Source of the DNA: Phycisphaeraceae bacterium
GTDB taxonomy: Bacteria > Planctomycetota > Phycisphaerae > Phycisphaerales > UBA1924
Assembly: GCA_019636675.1 (NCBI GenBank)
Contig: JAHBXC010000002.1
Coordinates: 558,001-622,000, forward strand
Direction of reading: 5' to 3'
DNA length: 64,000 nucleotides
The notes beneath the pieces were generated by a model. That model was given only the letters and a program-made list of their open reading frames with translations. It searched no databases and was not told the origin of the DNA. This document shows, in pieces, positions 32,031 to 41,400 of the stretch. Each line of letters begins with the position of its first letter. Position 1 is the first letter of the stretch. The position numbers were made by a program, and so were the translations under genes.

Positions 32031-33136
32031 CCCGCCAGGCCAACCCCATCACGGCCCGTCGTCGCGCCGGCGCGTTCACGCTCATCGAGCTGCTCGTCGT
32101 CGTCGCGATCATCCTGCTGCTCGTGGGCATCCTCATCCCCACCGGCATCTTCGTGCTGGGCAACGCGAGGAAGTCGAGCAACCTTCAGCTGATGCGCACG
32201 ATCAGCGACGGCGTCGACGCCTTCAAGAACGACTTCCGCTACATCCCGCCGCTGCTCGCGCCCCAGCCCACCTCGAACCGGCTCTTCTACACCCCCGACC
32301 ACACGCTGCGCAACAACCATCAGGGCTCGGCGCGCACCGCCAACGACCGCCAGCTCGAGCTGCGCGACCGGCGCTGGCACAGCGTCGCCGCGCTGCCGAT
32401 CTACCTGATGGGCATCGGCGAGCTCGCGCCCGACATCGGCGACTCCACGCTCACGCCCGCCCCTCGATTCCTGCAGGAAAACGAGCCCAACTACGAGAAC
32501 CGCCACGACGGCGCCGACGGGCTCGGCATCCGCGACCCCGGCCCCGACCGCTCGTGGGGCGGCGCCGCCGACCGAGGCAGGCACCTGCCGACCTTCCAGG
32601 GGCGCGTCTACGGGCCCTACATCGACCCCAAGATCGCCGAGTCCAACATGCGCCTCGCGCGCGCCGAGGATTTCCCGTACCGCAACACGATCAACCCGCC
32701 CCTCACCCAGGACGTGTTCGACGAACTCAGCATGTTCGTGTTCGTCGACCGCTACGACTCGCCCATCCGGTACTACAAGGAATGGCTCGAGCGCGAGCCG
32801 GGCGTCGTGCCCGGCCCGGGCGAGCCCGACACCTCCCTGCGCCTCGCCCCGCTCGAGCTGCTCTCTTACGAGACCGTCACCCGCTATCGCGGCGTCGGCC
32901 AGGGCACGCTCAGCGAGAGCCGGCTCGTCGACGGCGAGCTGGTCGGCAAGCCCTTCGCGCTGCTCTCGGCCGGCCCCGACGGGCGCTGGGGCGAGCGCCG
33001 GCGCGAGGAGATCGTCGCCGAGCCGCTCCTCGTGGGCGAGAACATCGACTCGCTCAGCCAGACCGCGACCGGCGGCATCAGCGAGCGCGCACGCGTCTTC
33101 AACGCCATCAAGGACAACCAGAGGGTCACGCCATGA
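32027..33136 (+). CDS. GspG-like pseudopilin, enlarged
   Basis: The 369-residue protein has a short basic leader and the type III prepilin signal AFTLIELLVVVAIILLLVG with Glu at +5; the residue before the cleavage point is Ala, not the usual Gly. The helix continues into NARKSSNLQLMRTISDGVDA and AFKNDFRYIPP, like GspG major pseudopilins, but the C-terminal domain is more than twice their usual size and has no recognised motif. The GTG start overlaps the gspF stop and the end overlaps the next gene (ATGA). It is probably a subunit of the pseudopilus encoded here. Confidence 0.85.
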   Translation: MTRQANPITARRRAGAFTLIELLVVVAIILLLVGILIPTGIFVLGNARKSSNLQLMRTISDGVDAFKNDFRYIPPLLAPQPTSNRLFYTPDHTLRNNHQGSARTANDRQLELRDRRWHSVAALPIYLMGIGELAPDIGDSTLTPAPRFLQENEPNYENRHDGADGLGIRDPGPDRSWGGAADRGRHLPTFQGRVYGPYIDPKIAESNMRLARAEDFPYRNTINPPLTQDVFDELSMFVFVDRYDSPIRYYKEWLEREPGVVPGPGEPDTSLRLAPLELLSYETVTRYRGVGQGTLSESRLVDGELVGKPFALLSAGPDGRWGERRREEIVAEPLLVGENIDSLSQTATGGISERARVFNAIKDNQRVTP

Positions 33137-33948
33137 TCGCGGCGCCACGCACACAGAACGCGTTCAGTCTGGTCGAGCTTCTCGTCGTGATCGGGATCAT
33201 CATCCTCCTCGCGACCATCACGATCGGCCTGGGGCCCCGTCTGGTCGAGAGCCGGCGCGAAGCCGCCGCCGAGCAGCTCCTGAGCACCCTCGACCGCGCG
33301 GTCGAAGAGTTCACCGTCTCGGCGCGCCGCTCTACCTCGCGAGGGGACGACGCGCACATCGCTTTCTGGGAGCGCATCCCCGAGTCCTCCGCCGAGGTCG
33401 AGGCCCTGCGCCGCCGGTTCGGCGATCACCCCAAGGCGCGCATCAACGCCCCCGGGGGCGTGCAATACCTGCGCAGGCCCGACGCGGCGATCTTCGTCCG
33501 GCAGGCCCGCGGCGTGGGCGCCGTCGACGACATCATCGCCGGCCTGCCCGAGCGCTACATCTCCATCCTCTACGGTCGCGCCGCGTCCGGCGGGCCGGGC
33601 GGTCCCGACGACCTGGGCGGCGCGCTCGGCGATCCCCCCAGCGCGATCTCGATCCTCGACCCCTGGAAAAACCCCATCATCTTCGTCCACCCCGACAACC
33701 CCGTCGCGCAGCGCCTCTACGGGCGATGCGTCGGGAACCGGCCCTACTTCCTCTCCGCCGGGTCCGACGGCGTCTACGGCCTGGCAGTCGATCTCCAGCC
33801 GTCGCAGCTCGCCCGCGCCACAGACACGCGAGGCCCCGGGCTCAAGGCCGTTCTCGAGGGCGCGCTCAAGGACAACATCACGTCATACCAGCCCGGCGCG
33901 CCCGATCTCACCGACGCCGCGTTCAACACTCTGAGGGACGACCGCTGA
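33133..33948 (+). CDS. Pseudopilin, GspG-like
   Basis: The 271-residue protein has the signal AFSLVELLVVIGIIILLATI (Ala at -1, Glu at +5). A long helix with RREAAAEQLLSTLDRAVEEF follows, then a globular domain including AISILDPWKNPIIFVHPD, reminiscent of the DPWGNP motif of GspG proteins, and PYFLSAGSDGVYG, as in calcium-site pseudopilins. It overlaps both neighbours (ATGA upstream, TGATG downstream), consistent with coupled translation and defined stoichiometry. Confidence 0.85.
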   Translation: MIAAPRTQNAFSLVELLVVIGIIILLATITIGLGPRLVESRREAAAEQLLSTLDRAVEEFTVSARRSTSRGDDAHIAFWERIPESSAEVEALRRRFGDHPKARINAPGGVQYLRRPDAAIFVRQARGVGAVDDIIAGLPERYISILYGRAASGGPGGPDDLGGALGDPPSAISILDPWKNPIIFVHPDNPVAQRLYGRCVGNRPYFLSAGSDGVYGLAVDLQPSQLARATDTRGPGLKAVLEGALKDNITSYQPGAPDLTDAAFNTLRDDR

Positions 33949-35090
33949 TGCGTCGCCGTCGCGCTCCATCCCGCGCCTTCACGCTCGTCGAGATGCTCGT
34001 GGTCATCTCCGTGATCGCCGTCGCGCTTGTCGCGATCATCCCGGCGTTCGGGCGCATCATCGAGTCTGCCAGCTACGCGTCGTCCGTGAACCGCGTGACC
34101 TCGACGCTCTCGCTGGCCCGCTCGATCGCGATGGAGTCCGGTCGTCAGACCGGCGTGGTGTTCCTCTATGACATCGAGACCGAGCGCACCACGCTGCTGC
34201 TCGTGCAGCGTTCCGACGACCAGGGCGTCATCCCCCCAGCCGACCGGAGCTTCGGCGACATCCCGGCCTCCGTGTTCGTGCCGGCCGACGCCGGCCCCGT
34301 CCTGCTCCCGCGCGGGCTGGGCGTCTACGGGCTCGCGCTCACCGCCGCCGACGCGAACCCCGCTGCCTTCGACGCGATGGGGCGCTGGTACCCCAACGAG
34401 GCCCTTCGCGATAACACCGACGGCTCGTTAGAGCGCTTCTGGATCTTTCCCCGCAACGACGCGCGCGTGTTCATCAACAACAACGCGCGCCTCGAGTCCT
34501 TCGCGGGCGACTACGCCTCGTACCCCGGCAGCTACGCCGTCACCTTCTTCGTCCGCTTCAGCAGCAGCGGCGCGATCGTCACCGCGTCGTCCAACAGCGC
34601 CACCGACCCGGTCAACTCGTTCCTCGAGTTCCCCGATCTCCCCCGCAACCCCAACGCCTTCCCCGGCGACCCCGGCTACCTGCCGCTCGACCAGGCGCGC
34701 GTCTTCGACCCGCATGTGATCTACGACAGCGGCGGCGTCGTCGAGCTTAACCCCGAGGTTCGACTGCGCTCGGTGGACCTCGTCGCGGTCGTCGACCTCG
34801 CCCGTCTCGCGGAAGGATCGCGCGTCGCGTCGCCCTGGTTCGTCCGCCCCGCCCCCAGCCGCCTGCAGCCCGGCGACGAGCCAGGCACCCTGTCGCCGAT
34901 TGATCCCAAAGCGAGGTTCCTCGACGCGGACATCGATGATTTTCAATTGCTCTCCAGCGGCGATGGCAGCCCAACCCGGCGAACATTCGCGAGTTCAACC
35001 CGCCGCATCAGCCGCTGGATCGACGACAACGCCGAGGTGATCGGCTTCAACCGCCACACCGGCGCCGTGCTGAGGAGGGTCGCGCAATGA
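33948..35090 (+). CDS. Pseudopilin, GspH/FimT-like
   Basis: The 380-residue protein has the signal AFTLVEMLVVISVIAVALVA (Ala at -1, Glu at +5) and the GspH/FimT-type segment LSLARSIAMESGRQTGVVFLYD after the helix. The C-terminal domain is about twice the usual GspH size and contains a Pro/Ala-rich stretch near residue 300. It overlaps the preceding gene by one base and the following gene by four. Class assignment rests on the post-helix segment and gene order G-H-I-J-K. Confidence 0.82.
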   Translation: MRRRRAPSRAFTLVEMLVVISVIAVALVAIIPAFGRIIESASYASSVNRVTSTLSLARSIAMESGRQTGVVFLYDIETERTTLLLVQRSDDQGVIPPADRSFGDIPASVFVPADAGPVLLPRGLGVYGLALTAADANPAAFDAMGRWYPNEALRDNTDGSLERFWIFPRNDARVFINNNARLESFAGDYASYPGSYAVTFFVRFSSSGAIVTASSNSATDPVNSFLEFPDLPRNPNAFPGDPGYLPLDQARVFDPHVIYDSGGVVELNPEVRLRSVDLVAVVDLARLAEGSRVASPWFVRPAPSRLQPGDEPGTLSPIDPKARFLDADIDDFQLLSSGDGSPTRRTFASSTRRISRWIDDNAEVIGFNRHTGAVLRRVAQ

Positions 35091-36568
35091 CACGCACCGG
35101 CCGTGGGTTCACGCTGATCGAGGTGCTGCTGGCGGTGTTCATCATCGGGCTGGGCGCGATCGGCCTGTTCGCGCTGTTCGCCGGCGTCGCCGAGCAGCAG
35201 CGCCGCGCCTCCGAGATGACCCAGTCGGTCGGCATCACGCAGACCGTCATCGGCATGCTGCGAGCCGACCGCGTCGGCCCGCTCGAGGAGCCCGGCGACC
35301 TCAGCGCGATCCCGCCATTCTCGGTCCCGCACCCCGACCCGGCGTTCGGCGAGCCCCTGCGCGCCGACTCCTGGTACCCGGCGTTCATCTACGACACCCC
35401 GGACGACCCGCAGTACGGGTACACGCTCACCATCGCGCCGCGAGACCGTTCCGCGCCCGACCAGAGCCGCTACTTCCTGGTCGACGCCGACGAGGTCGAG
35501 GTCTACACCAACCCCGCGCGCCGCGTCGGCAACACCTTCGTGCCTTTCTCCGGCTCCGCGGGCGTCGTGCCAGCCTGGAACGCGGGCTCGGACTTCAACG
35601 GCGTTAACGTCCTCGAGCTCAGCGACCGGCGCATCGAGCCGGGATCGGTCCGCGTCACCTTCTTCGCGTCCAACCAGCTCGACGGCACGGAGCGCACGCT
35701 CGCGGTCTTCGACGACCTCGACCTCGTGACCGCCGACCCGCCCCTGACGCCGCGCGATTACGACATCGCCGAGCTGCGCAACCCCGCATTCCCCCCCTCG
35801 GTGGTGGTGGGAATGAACTACGCGCTGCTCCCCTGGAACGCCGCCCCGACGACTGAGATCGGGCTGCGCTCGTTCAACCTGACCGGCGTCACCCTCGCCC
35901 CGCAGGAGTGGGTGTCGTCCATCCGCATCCGGTACCGCTACCGCAACGACCGCCTGCTGAGTCTCACCGACCGTCTCGCCACCGTGCCCGACACCGACGC
36001 CGAGGGCGGCCAGCGCGCCGAGTTCGGCTCGACCGTGCTCTACCGGCGCACCGGCGCCGGTTCGACGCAGATCGCGGTGCTGACCTATTCCGTTCGCCCG
36101 GTCGGGCGCGGCGGGCGGTTCGTCCCGCCCGAGCGTTTCGCCGACTTCAGCGCTGGGCGCGGGCTCCTCCGAGAGGTGGAGGTGCGCGTCGGCTTCGACG
36201 ACGACGCGCAGCTGTACTACATCGAGCCCATCCGCGGCGATCAGGGCTTCCTCGCGCGAACCGACCAGATCATTCTCGTCGCCGGCGAGCGGCGCAGCAC
36301 CGGAACGCTGCCCCCTCGGCTCGACACGCTCGGCGCCGATCAGCCGGTGCGCGTCACCCGCGTCGTGGGCGATCCGGCCGATCCCACCGCCACGCGCCTG
36401 TATCTGAACGAGGCGCCGCGAGCCGGCTTCCGCGCGATCAACGGGCGCCGCGACGCCACCGTCAATGTCAATGTGTTCGCGCTCGCCGACAGCGTCGTCT
36501 CGCTCGACGACCGCGGCACGCGCTGGCTCGTCCGCCCCGTCGAGATGCGCGTGTTCGACATCCGCTGA
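35087..36568 (+). CDS. Pseudopilin, GspI/PilV-like, enlarged
   Basis: The 493-residue protein has the signal GFTLIEVLLAVFIIGLGAIG with Gly at -1 and Glu at +5; the LAVFIIGLG sequence with small residues is typical of GspI/PilV minor pilins. The remainder is about 450 residues of predicted beta-rich sequence with no family I recognise, far larger than the roughly 120-residue GspI. The ATG overlaps the preceding stop. A 37-bp gap separates it from the GspJ-like gene. Confidence 0.82.
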   Translation: MTRTGRGFTLIEVLLAVFIIGLGAIGLFALFAGVAEQQRRASEMTQSVGITQTVIGMLRADRVGPLEEPGDLSAIPPFSVPHPDPAFGEPLRADSWYPAFIYDTPDDPQYGYTLTIAPRDRSAPDQSRYFLVDADEVEVYTNPARRVGNTFVPFSGSAGVVPAWNAGSDFNGVNVLELSDRRIEPGSVRVTFFASNQLDGTERTLAVFDDLDLVTADPPLTPRDYDIAELRNPAFPPSVVVGMNYALLPWNAAPTTEIGLRSFNLTGVTLAPQEWVSSIRIRYRYRNDRLLSLTDRLATVPDTDAEGGQRAEFGSTVLYRRTGAGSTQIAVLTYSVRPVGRGGRFVPPERFADFSAGRGLLREVEVRVGFDDDAQLYYIEPIRGDQGFLARTDQIILVAGERRSTGTLPPRLDTLGADQPVRVTRVVGDPADPTATRLYLNEAPRAGFRAINGRRDATVNVNVFALADSVVSLDDRGTRWLVRPVEMRVFDIR

Positions 36569-36605
36569 CCCGACCGCCTTTCCAAGCCCCCGAGGGCCCC
36601 GACCC

Positions 36606-38459
36606 ATGGCACGACACGCACGAACAGCCCGACCCACGGACACGCCGACCCCGGCCGGCGCGCGCGGCGCGTTCACGCTGACCGAACTGGTCGTCGCCGT
36701 CGGCGCCGCCGCGATCCTCACCGCGAGCGTGGGCGTGCTCTTCCGCAGCGTCGGCGATCTGACGAGCGCCGGCGTCGCCGCGACCGAGCTGGACCAGGTG
36801 GCGCGCGTCATCGAGCGCCAGATGCGCGACGACATCGCGGCGTTCAACCGCCTCCCGGCCGACCAGGCCTTCCTCGCGATCCGCTTCCGCGAGGTCGGCG
36901 ACATCGACCGCAACGGCGCCGCCAGCGCCGACGGAGAGCGACCGATCTACCTGCGCGAAGAGGACCGTCAGGCCGATGTCGTGCGGTTCCCCGCCGTCGG
37001 CGAGCCCGACCGCCCGTACCGCGGCGACGGGACGACCCGCGGTCGCGGCGTCACGACGCGCGTCGACGAGGTGATCTTCCTGGGCAAGGGGACCTTCGTC
37101 TCGGCGCAGGGCGCGTCCGCCGCCAGCGCGCACGCGAGGATCTCCTGGGGCCACGGCCTCAAGCCGCTCCCCGATCCGAACCCGGCGCTCGATCCCGACG
37201 CCGCCACCGGGCTCACGCCCGCCGCGCGGCGCATGAACATCCCCGACGGCGACTTCGGTTCCCGCGGCGGCGAGCCGTTCAGCTATCTGCAGGGCATCGC
37301 CACCGCCGGCTTCGAGGCGACCGGCCGCAACGAGTACGCCACCGACTGGCCTCTCGCGCGCCACACGCTGCTGCTCTACGGCGGCGCCGCGATCAGCAAC
37401 TCCAGCCGGCCCTTCAGCTCGCCCCTGCCCGAAGAGCTCACCTTCGCGCCGTACATCCGCGACCAGGAGTCGCAGGAGCGCTTTGCCGCCAGCGGCGGCT
37501 GGTCGATCCCGGCCTTCGGGCGCACACCGACGGGCGTCGACGTGCAGTTCCCCGATCCGCGCTTCGTGGGCGCCGGGCGCACCGACATCGCGGCGCAGAG
37601 CATCACCGATGTTCGCCGCTGGCTCGAGGGCGACCCGCCGCTCGCGCTGGGTCTGCAGAACACGGCGACCGCGTACTCCGAGGGCTGGCTCGCCGACCCG
37701 ACCGCTCCCGAGAACAACCGCCTGTGGGTGCGCGACGAGAACGACCGCGCGCTGAACCTGCGTCTGCTGCAGTCGGCGATCGCCGGCGTGTTCGCGCGAC
37801 CGCTCGTCGAGGACCGCCCGCCGGTCATCCTGCCCCGTCGCTTCGACCCCGGCGCGACCAACCAGGCGTTCCGCGAGCCGCCCGAGGCGTCGATGATGGA
37901 CCTGCACGCGCTGGTCGCGTCGCGCTGCAGCCGCTTCGAGGTCGCGTGGAACGACGGCACGGTCGCGATCGCCGACATCGATGTCAACGGCGACGGCGAC
38001 CCCGACTATCGCGCCGGCGATCGCATCTGGTTCGATATCTCGCCGATCCTCAACGCGTCGGGGCAGATCATCCGGCGCAGCACCTACGCCGACTGGCGCC
38101 AGTGGGGGTTCTCGAACCCGCGCACGGTCCGCTTCGCGCGCCTCGACGCCGACAACCCCGAGATCATCCAGCCGGACGTGATCGGCGCGTCGACGCTGAC
38201 GGGCCCCTCGATCTCGTTCCTCGACAGCCGCTGGTACGACCCGGGCTTCACCGGCGGCAGTCTGCTCCCCAACGGCAACTTCGGCCCCGAGGCCTTCGCG
38301 ATCTGGGGCTTCCGCACGCCCCTGGCCAACGGCGATTACGCCGGCGCCTGGCCCAAGCCCACCCTTCTTCGCGTCCGGATGACCCTGCACGACGCCCAGC
38401 TCCGCTCGCCGGAGGGCAAGACCTACGAGTTTGTGTACTCGCTCAGCAACGCGCGATGA
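36606..38459 (+). CDS. Pseudopilin, GspJ/PilW-like, enlarged
   Basis: The 617-residue protein has a Thr/Pro-rich leader then AFTLTELVVAVGAAAILTAS (Ala at -1, Glu at +5), and the GspJ-like segment ELDQVARVIERQMRDDIAAF. The large C-terminal part includes a possible EF-hand-like loop DIDVNGDGDPDYRAGDRIW around residues 458-476, which might bind calcium, and otherwise lacks recognised domains. Normal GspJ is near 200 residues. The start ATG at 36606 was chosen because it directly precedes the basic leader; 40 bp separate its stop from gspK. Confidence 0.8.
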   Translation: MARHARTARPTDTPTPAGARGAFTLTELVVAVGAAAILTASVGVLFRSVGDLTSAGVAATELDQVARVIERQMRDDIAAFNRLPADQAFLAIRFREVGDIDRNGAASADGERPIYLREEDRQADVVRFPAVGEPDRPYRGDGTTRGRGVTTRVDEVIFLGKGTFVSAQGASAASAHARISWGHGLKPLPDPNPALDPDAATGLTPAARRMNIPDGDFGSRGGEPFSYLQGIATAGFEATGRNEYATDWPLARHTLLLYGGAAISNSSRPFSSPLPEELTFAPYIRDQESQERFAASGGWSIPAFGRTPTGVDVQFPDPRFVGAGRTDIAAQSITDVRRWLEGDPPLALGLQNTATAYSEGWLADPTAPENNRLWVRDENDRALNLRLLQSAIAGVFARPLVEDRPPVILPRRFDPGATNQAFREPPEASMMDLHALVASRCSRFEVAWNDGTVAIADIDVNGDGDPDYRAGDRIWFDISPILNASGQIIRRSTYADWRQWGFSNPRTVRFARLDADNPEIIQPDVIGASTLTGPSISFLDSRWYDPGFTGGSLLPNGNFGPEAFAIWGFRTPLANGDYAGAWPKPTLLRVRMTLHDAQLRSPEGKTYEFVYSLSNAR

Positions 38460-38499
38460 ACGCGCGTCCACCGACCTCGCGCACGCCGAGGAGATTTGT

Positions 38500-41400
38500 A
38501 TGAACCGTCCCGTCATGAGCAACCAGACCATCGAGCGCACTCCCGGCGCGTCTCGCCGCGGCAGCACGATCATCGTGGCGGTGGGGGTCCTCGCGGTGCT
38601 CGCGCTGGTGGCGGTGTCCTACACCGTCGTCGTGCGCAACGAGCGGCGCAGCGCGCTCGCGTACTCCACCGGTATCGACCTCGAGTCGGCGGGGCGCGTG
38701 GTGCGCGACGAGATCGGCGCGATCCTCACCGCCGACCTCTTCGGCAACAAGATCGTCACCAGCGATGTCCCGCGCGAGGGCAACCTCGCCGGCGGACGCA
38801 TCCGTGTCTGGCCTCGCATGTTCGAGGACGGCGAGTACTTCGATGTCCCCCGGACCGCGCTCGGCTCCTTCGACACGCGCACGCCCGACCAGCAGCGCTT
38901 CGACCCCCTCAACCCCAACGACGAGTGGGTGATCGCGCCGCGCAACAGCGGCGCGCTCGGCCCGTACTTCCCCTCCGCCCCGGCCCGCGACGACGCGTGG
39001 CTGAGCAACATCGAGCCCTACAACCCCAACGCGCCGCTGCCCACCGCCGGGCCGCAGTCCTTCGACTGGACGACCTGGGGCCAGATCAGCAACATCCGCG
39101 ACTCGTACCGGCACCGGCGCGCCGGCAACAACGACACCGTCGGTCTGTGGGTGCGCGGCGACGGGCGCTACGCCGACCTCGCCCAGTTCTTCCTGACGCA
39201 GGAATCGGCGCTCAACGAGTCGGGCGACCCCGGCGCCAACCTGCTCTACGCGCAGCGCACCAACGGGATCGACGCGTTCACCGGCCAGCGCAACGGCCCG
39301 CGCGTCGGGCTCTCGACCACCCCCGGCCCGGGCGGGGCGGTCCAGCTCGCGACCGAGGTCTTCGGCCTGCAGATCCACCAGCTCGCCGAGGAAACCTCGC
39401 CCGTCGGCGACGCGAACGCGCCCGCGCTCGACGCCTTCGACCGGCGTTTCTGGGTCGACACCGACGGCGACCTGCGCCCCGACGCGCGCTGGACGATCGT
39501 CGACGCGCTCGACGGCCTGCAGGGCCTGCGCTGGGTCGTCGCGGCGCGCATCATCGACAACTCCGGGCTCGTCAACGTCAACACGGCGCTCGAGTTCCAG
39601 GACCCCAACCAGCTGACCACCGTCGGCGACGGGCGCACCCCGGCCGACGTCGATCTCTACCGGCTGCTCAGCAGCGCGAACCTCGCGCCCGACCTGCGCA
39701 CCGACGGCTACTGGTCGCCGCCCCCGCCCGGGTTCCCCGAGATCGTCGCCGCCCCCGGCAATCGCGCCGCGCGGCTCTACCGACTCGACCCGCGCGACTC
39801 GGTGAACTGGCGCACCAACCCGTTCAACCAGCACCTCATGACGCAGTTGGGGATGGACCGCTTCACCGAGCAGTACACGCCGGGCCCGCAGACGATCCCG
39901 CTGCCTGTCGAGCTGCGTCGCCCGGGCGGGTCGATCCTCTTCCAGACCTCCGATGTGTTCTTCGGGAGCGGGTCCTCGCCGCAGCCCTTCACCACGCGCC
40001 TGCATCGCTACCTGCACAACGCGGCGTTCGGCGTCTCGCCCCTTCAGAGCCAGACGCGACAGCTCACCGGCTATTCGCTCGCGGACGAGGCGGCGATGCG
40101 CGCGTACCACGCCGTGAATTACGACGCGATCACCTCGAAGATCGAGCAGCGGTTCGATCACGGCGTGCTCGACGGGTCCGCCGACCCGGACCTGGGCGTC
40201 GGCCCGATGCGCGTGCTCGAGCGCGCCGCCGACGCGCGCCAGTTGACGCAGGACCCCTCGCAGTTCGATCGCGACCGCCCGACGCCCTTCGCGATCGCGA
40301 CCGACACCCGACGCCACCTCACCACGGTCAACGGCGCCGGCGATTTCAGCCCTGTCCCCGTGCTGAACCAGGCGCAGATCAACCGGCGCCCCGTGTTCGG
40401 CCAGCAGTTCAACACGCGCGTGCGTTTCCTGGATGTCCCCTATGTGTCGCCGACGCCGGCCGCGACGGGGCTCTCGTCCGCGCAGCGCGACAAGGCGCGC
40501 GTGCTCGAGCGCGCGTTCGAGTCCTTCGCGTGGGCGCTCGCGCCGCTCGCCGGGCATCTCCCGCTCATGTCGCCCCTCGATGAAGACCACACCGGCTGGA
40601 GCCTGATGCGCACCACGCCGCAGGACCGGCGCAGCCGGTATTTCTACGGCGGCGACGCGCAGGGCAACCGCGGCCCGGCGTGGGCGCTCTCGCAGCAGAA
40701 CGGGCCGGTCAACGGCGTCGACCCGGCCGCGGCGTACGCGATCCTTCGCGCCGCGTCCCTCGCGCTGAACCTCGCCGACGCGACCGACGACCTCGAGGGC
40801 GACCCGCCCATCCCCGGGCGCAGTCTGCCCACGGTCGCCCGTCTCTACAACATCCCGCACCCGCGCCCGTACGAGATCGATCCCTACGGCGCCGGCGACA
40901 CGGTGCGCTACGCCGGGCTCCCGGCGCGCCCGCAGCCCGACGCGGTCCAGCGCCTCGGCGTGGGGTTCTCGTGGGGCGACCTGCGCGACCCCGACGGGAC
41001 CGCCGCCGACACGCGCGTCGCCGCGTCCAACACCGACCTGTTGCCCCCCGAATACGTCGGCGAGCCCCTCAACGGCGTCACCCTCGTCGGGCTCGACCGC
41101 CAGCCCTTCCTGCGAGAGGTCTCGACCGTCGCGATCTACGCCGACCGCCTCGCGCGGTTGTGGCCGCCAGGGAGCCCACCAACGCCCTTGCAGCTCAGCA
41201 CCGCGGACCAGGCGATCAATCCCGCCGAGATCGAAGAGCGCGTCGGCTCGATCATCGCGTGGGAGGTCGGCAACCCCTGGCCCGACGCGATCGATGCGAG
41301 CGAATACCGGCTCGCGCTGGCGGTGAGCGAGTCCGAGTATCTGACCTTCCAGTGGGGGGCGGCGGGGCTGACTTCGAGCATCGCGCCGGGCGGCCGCGTT

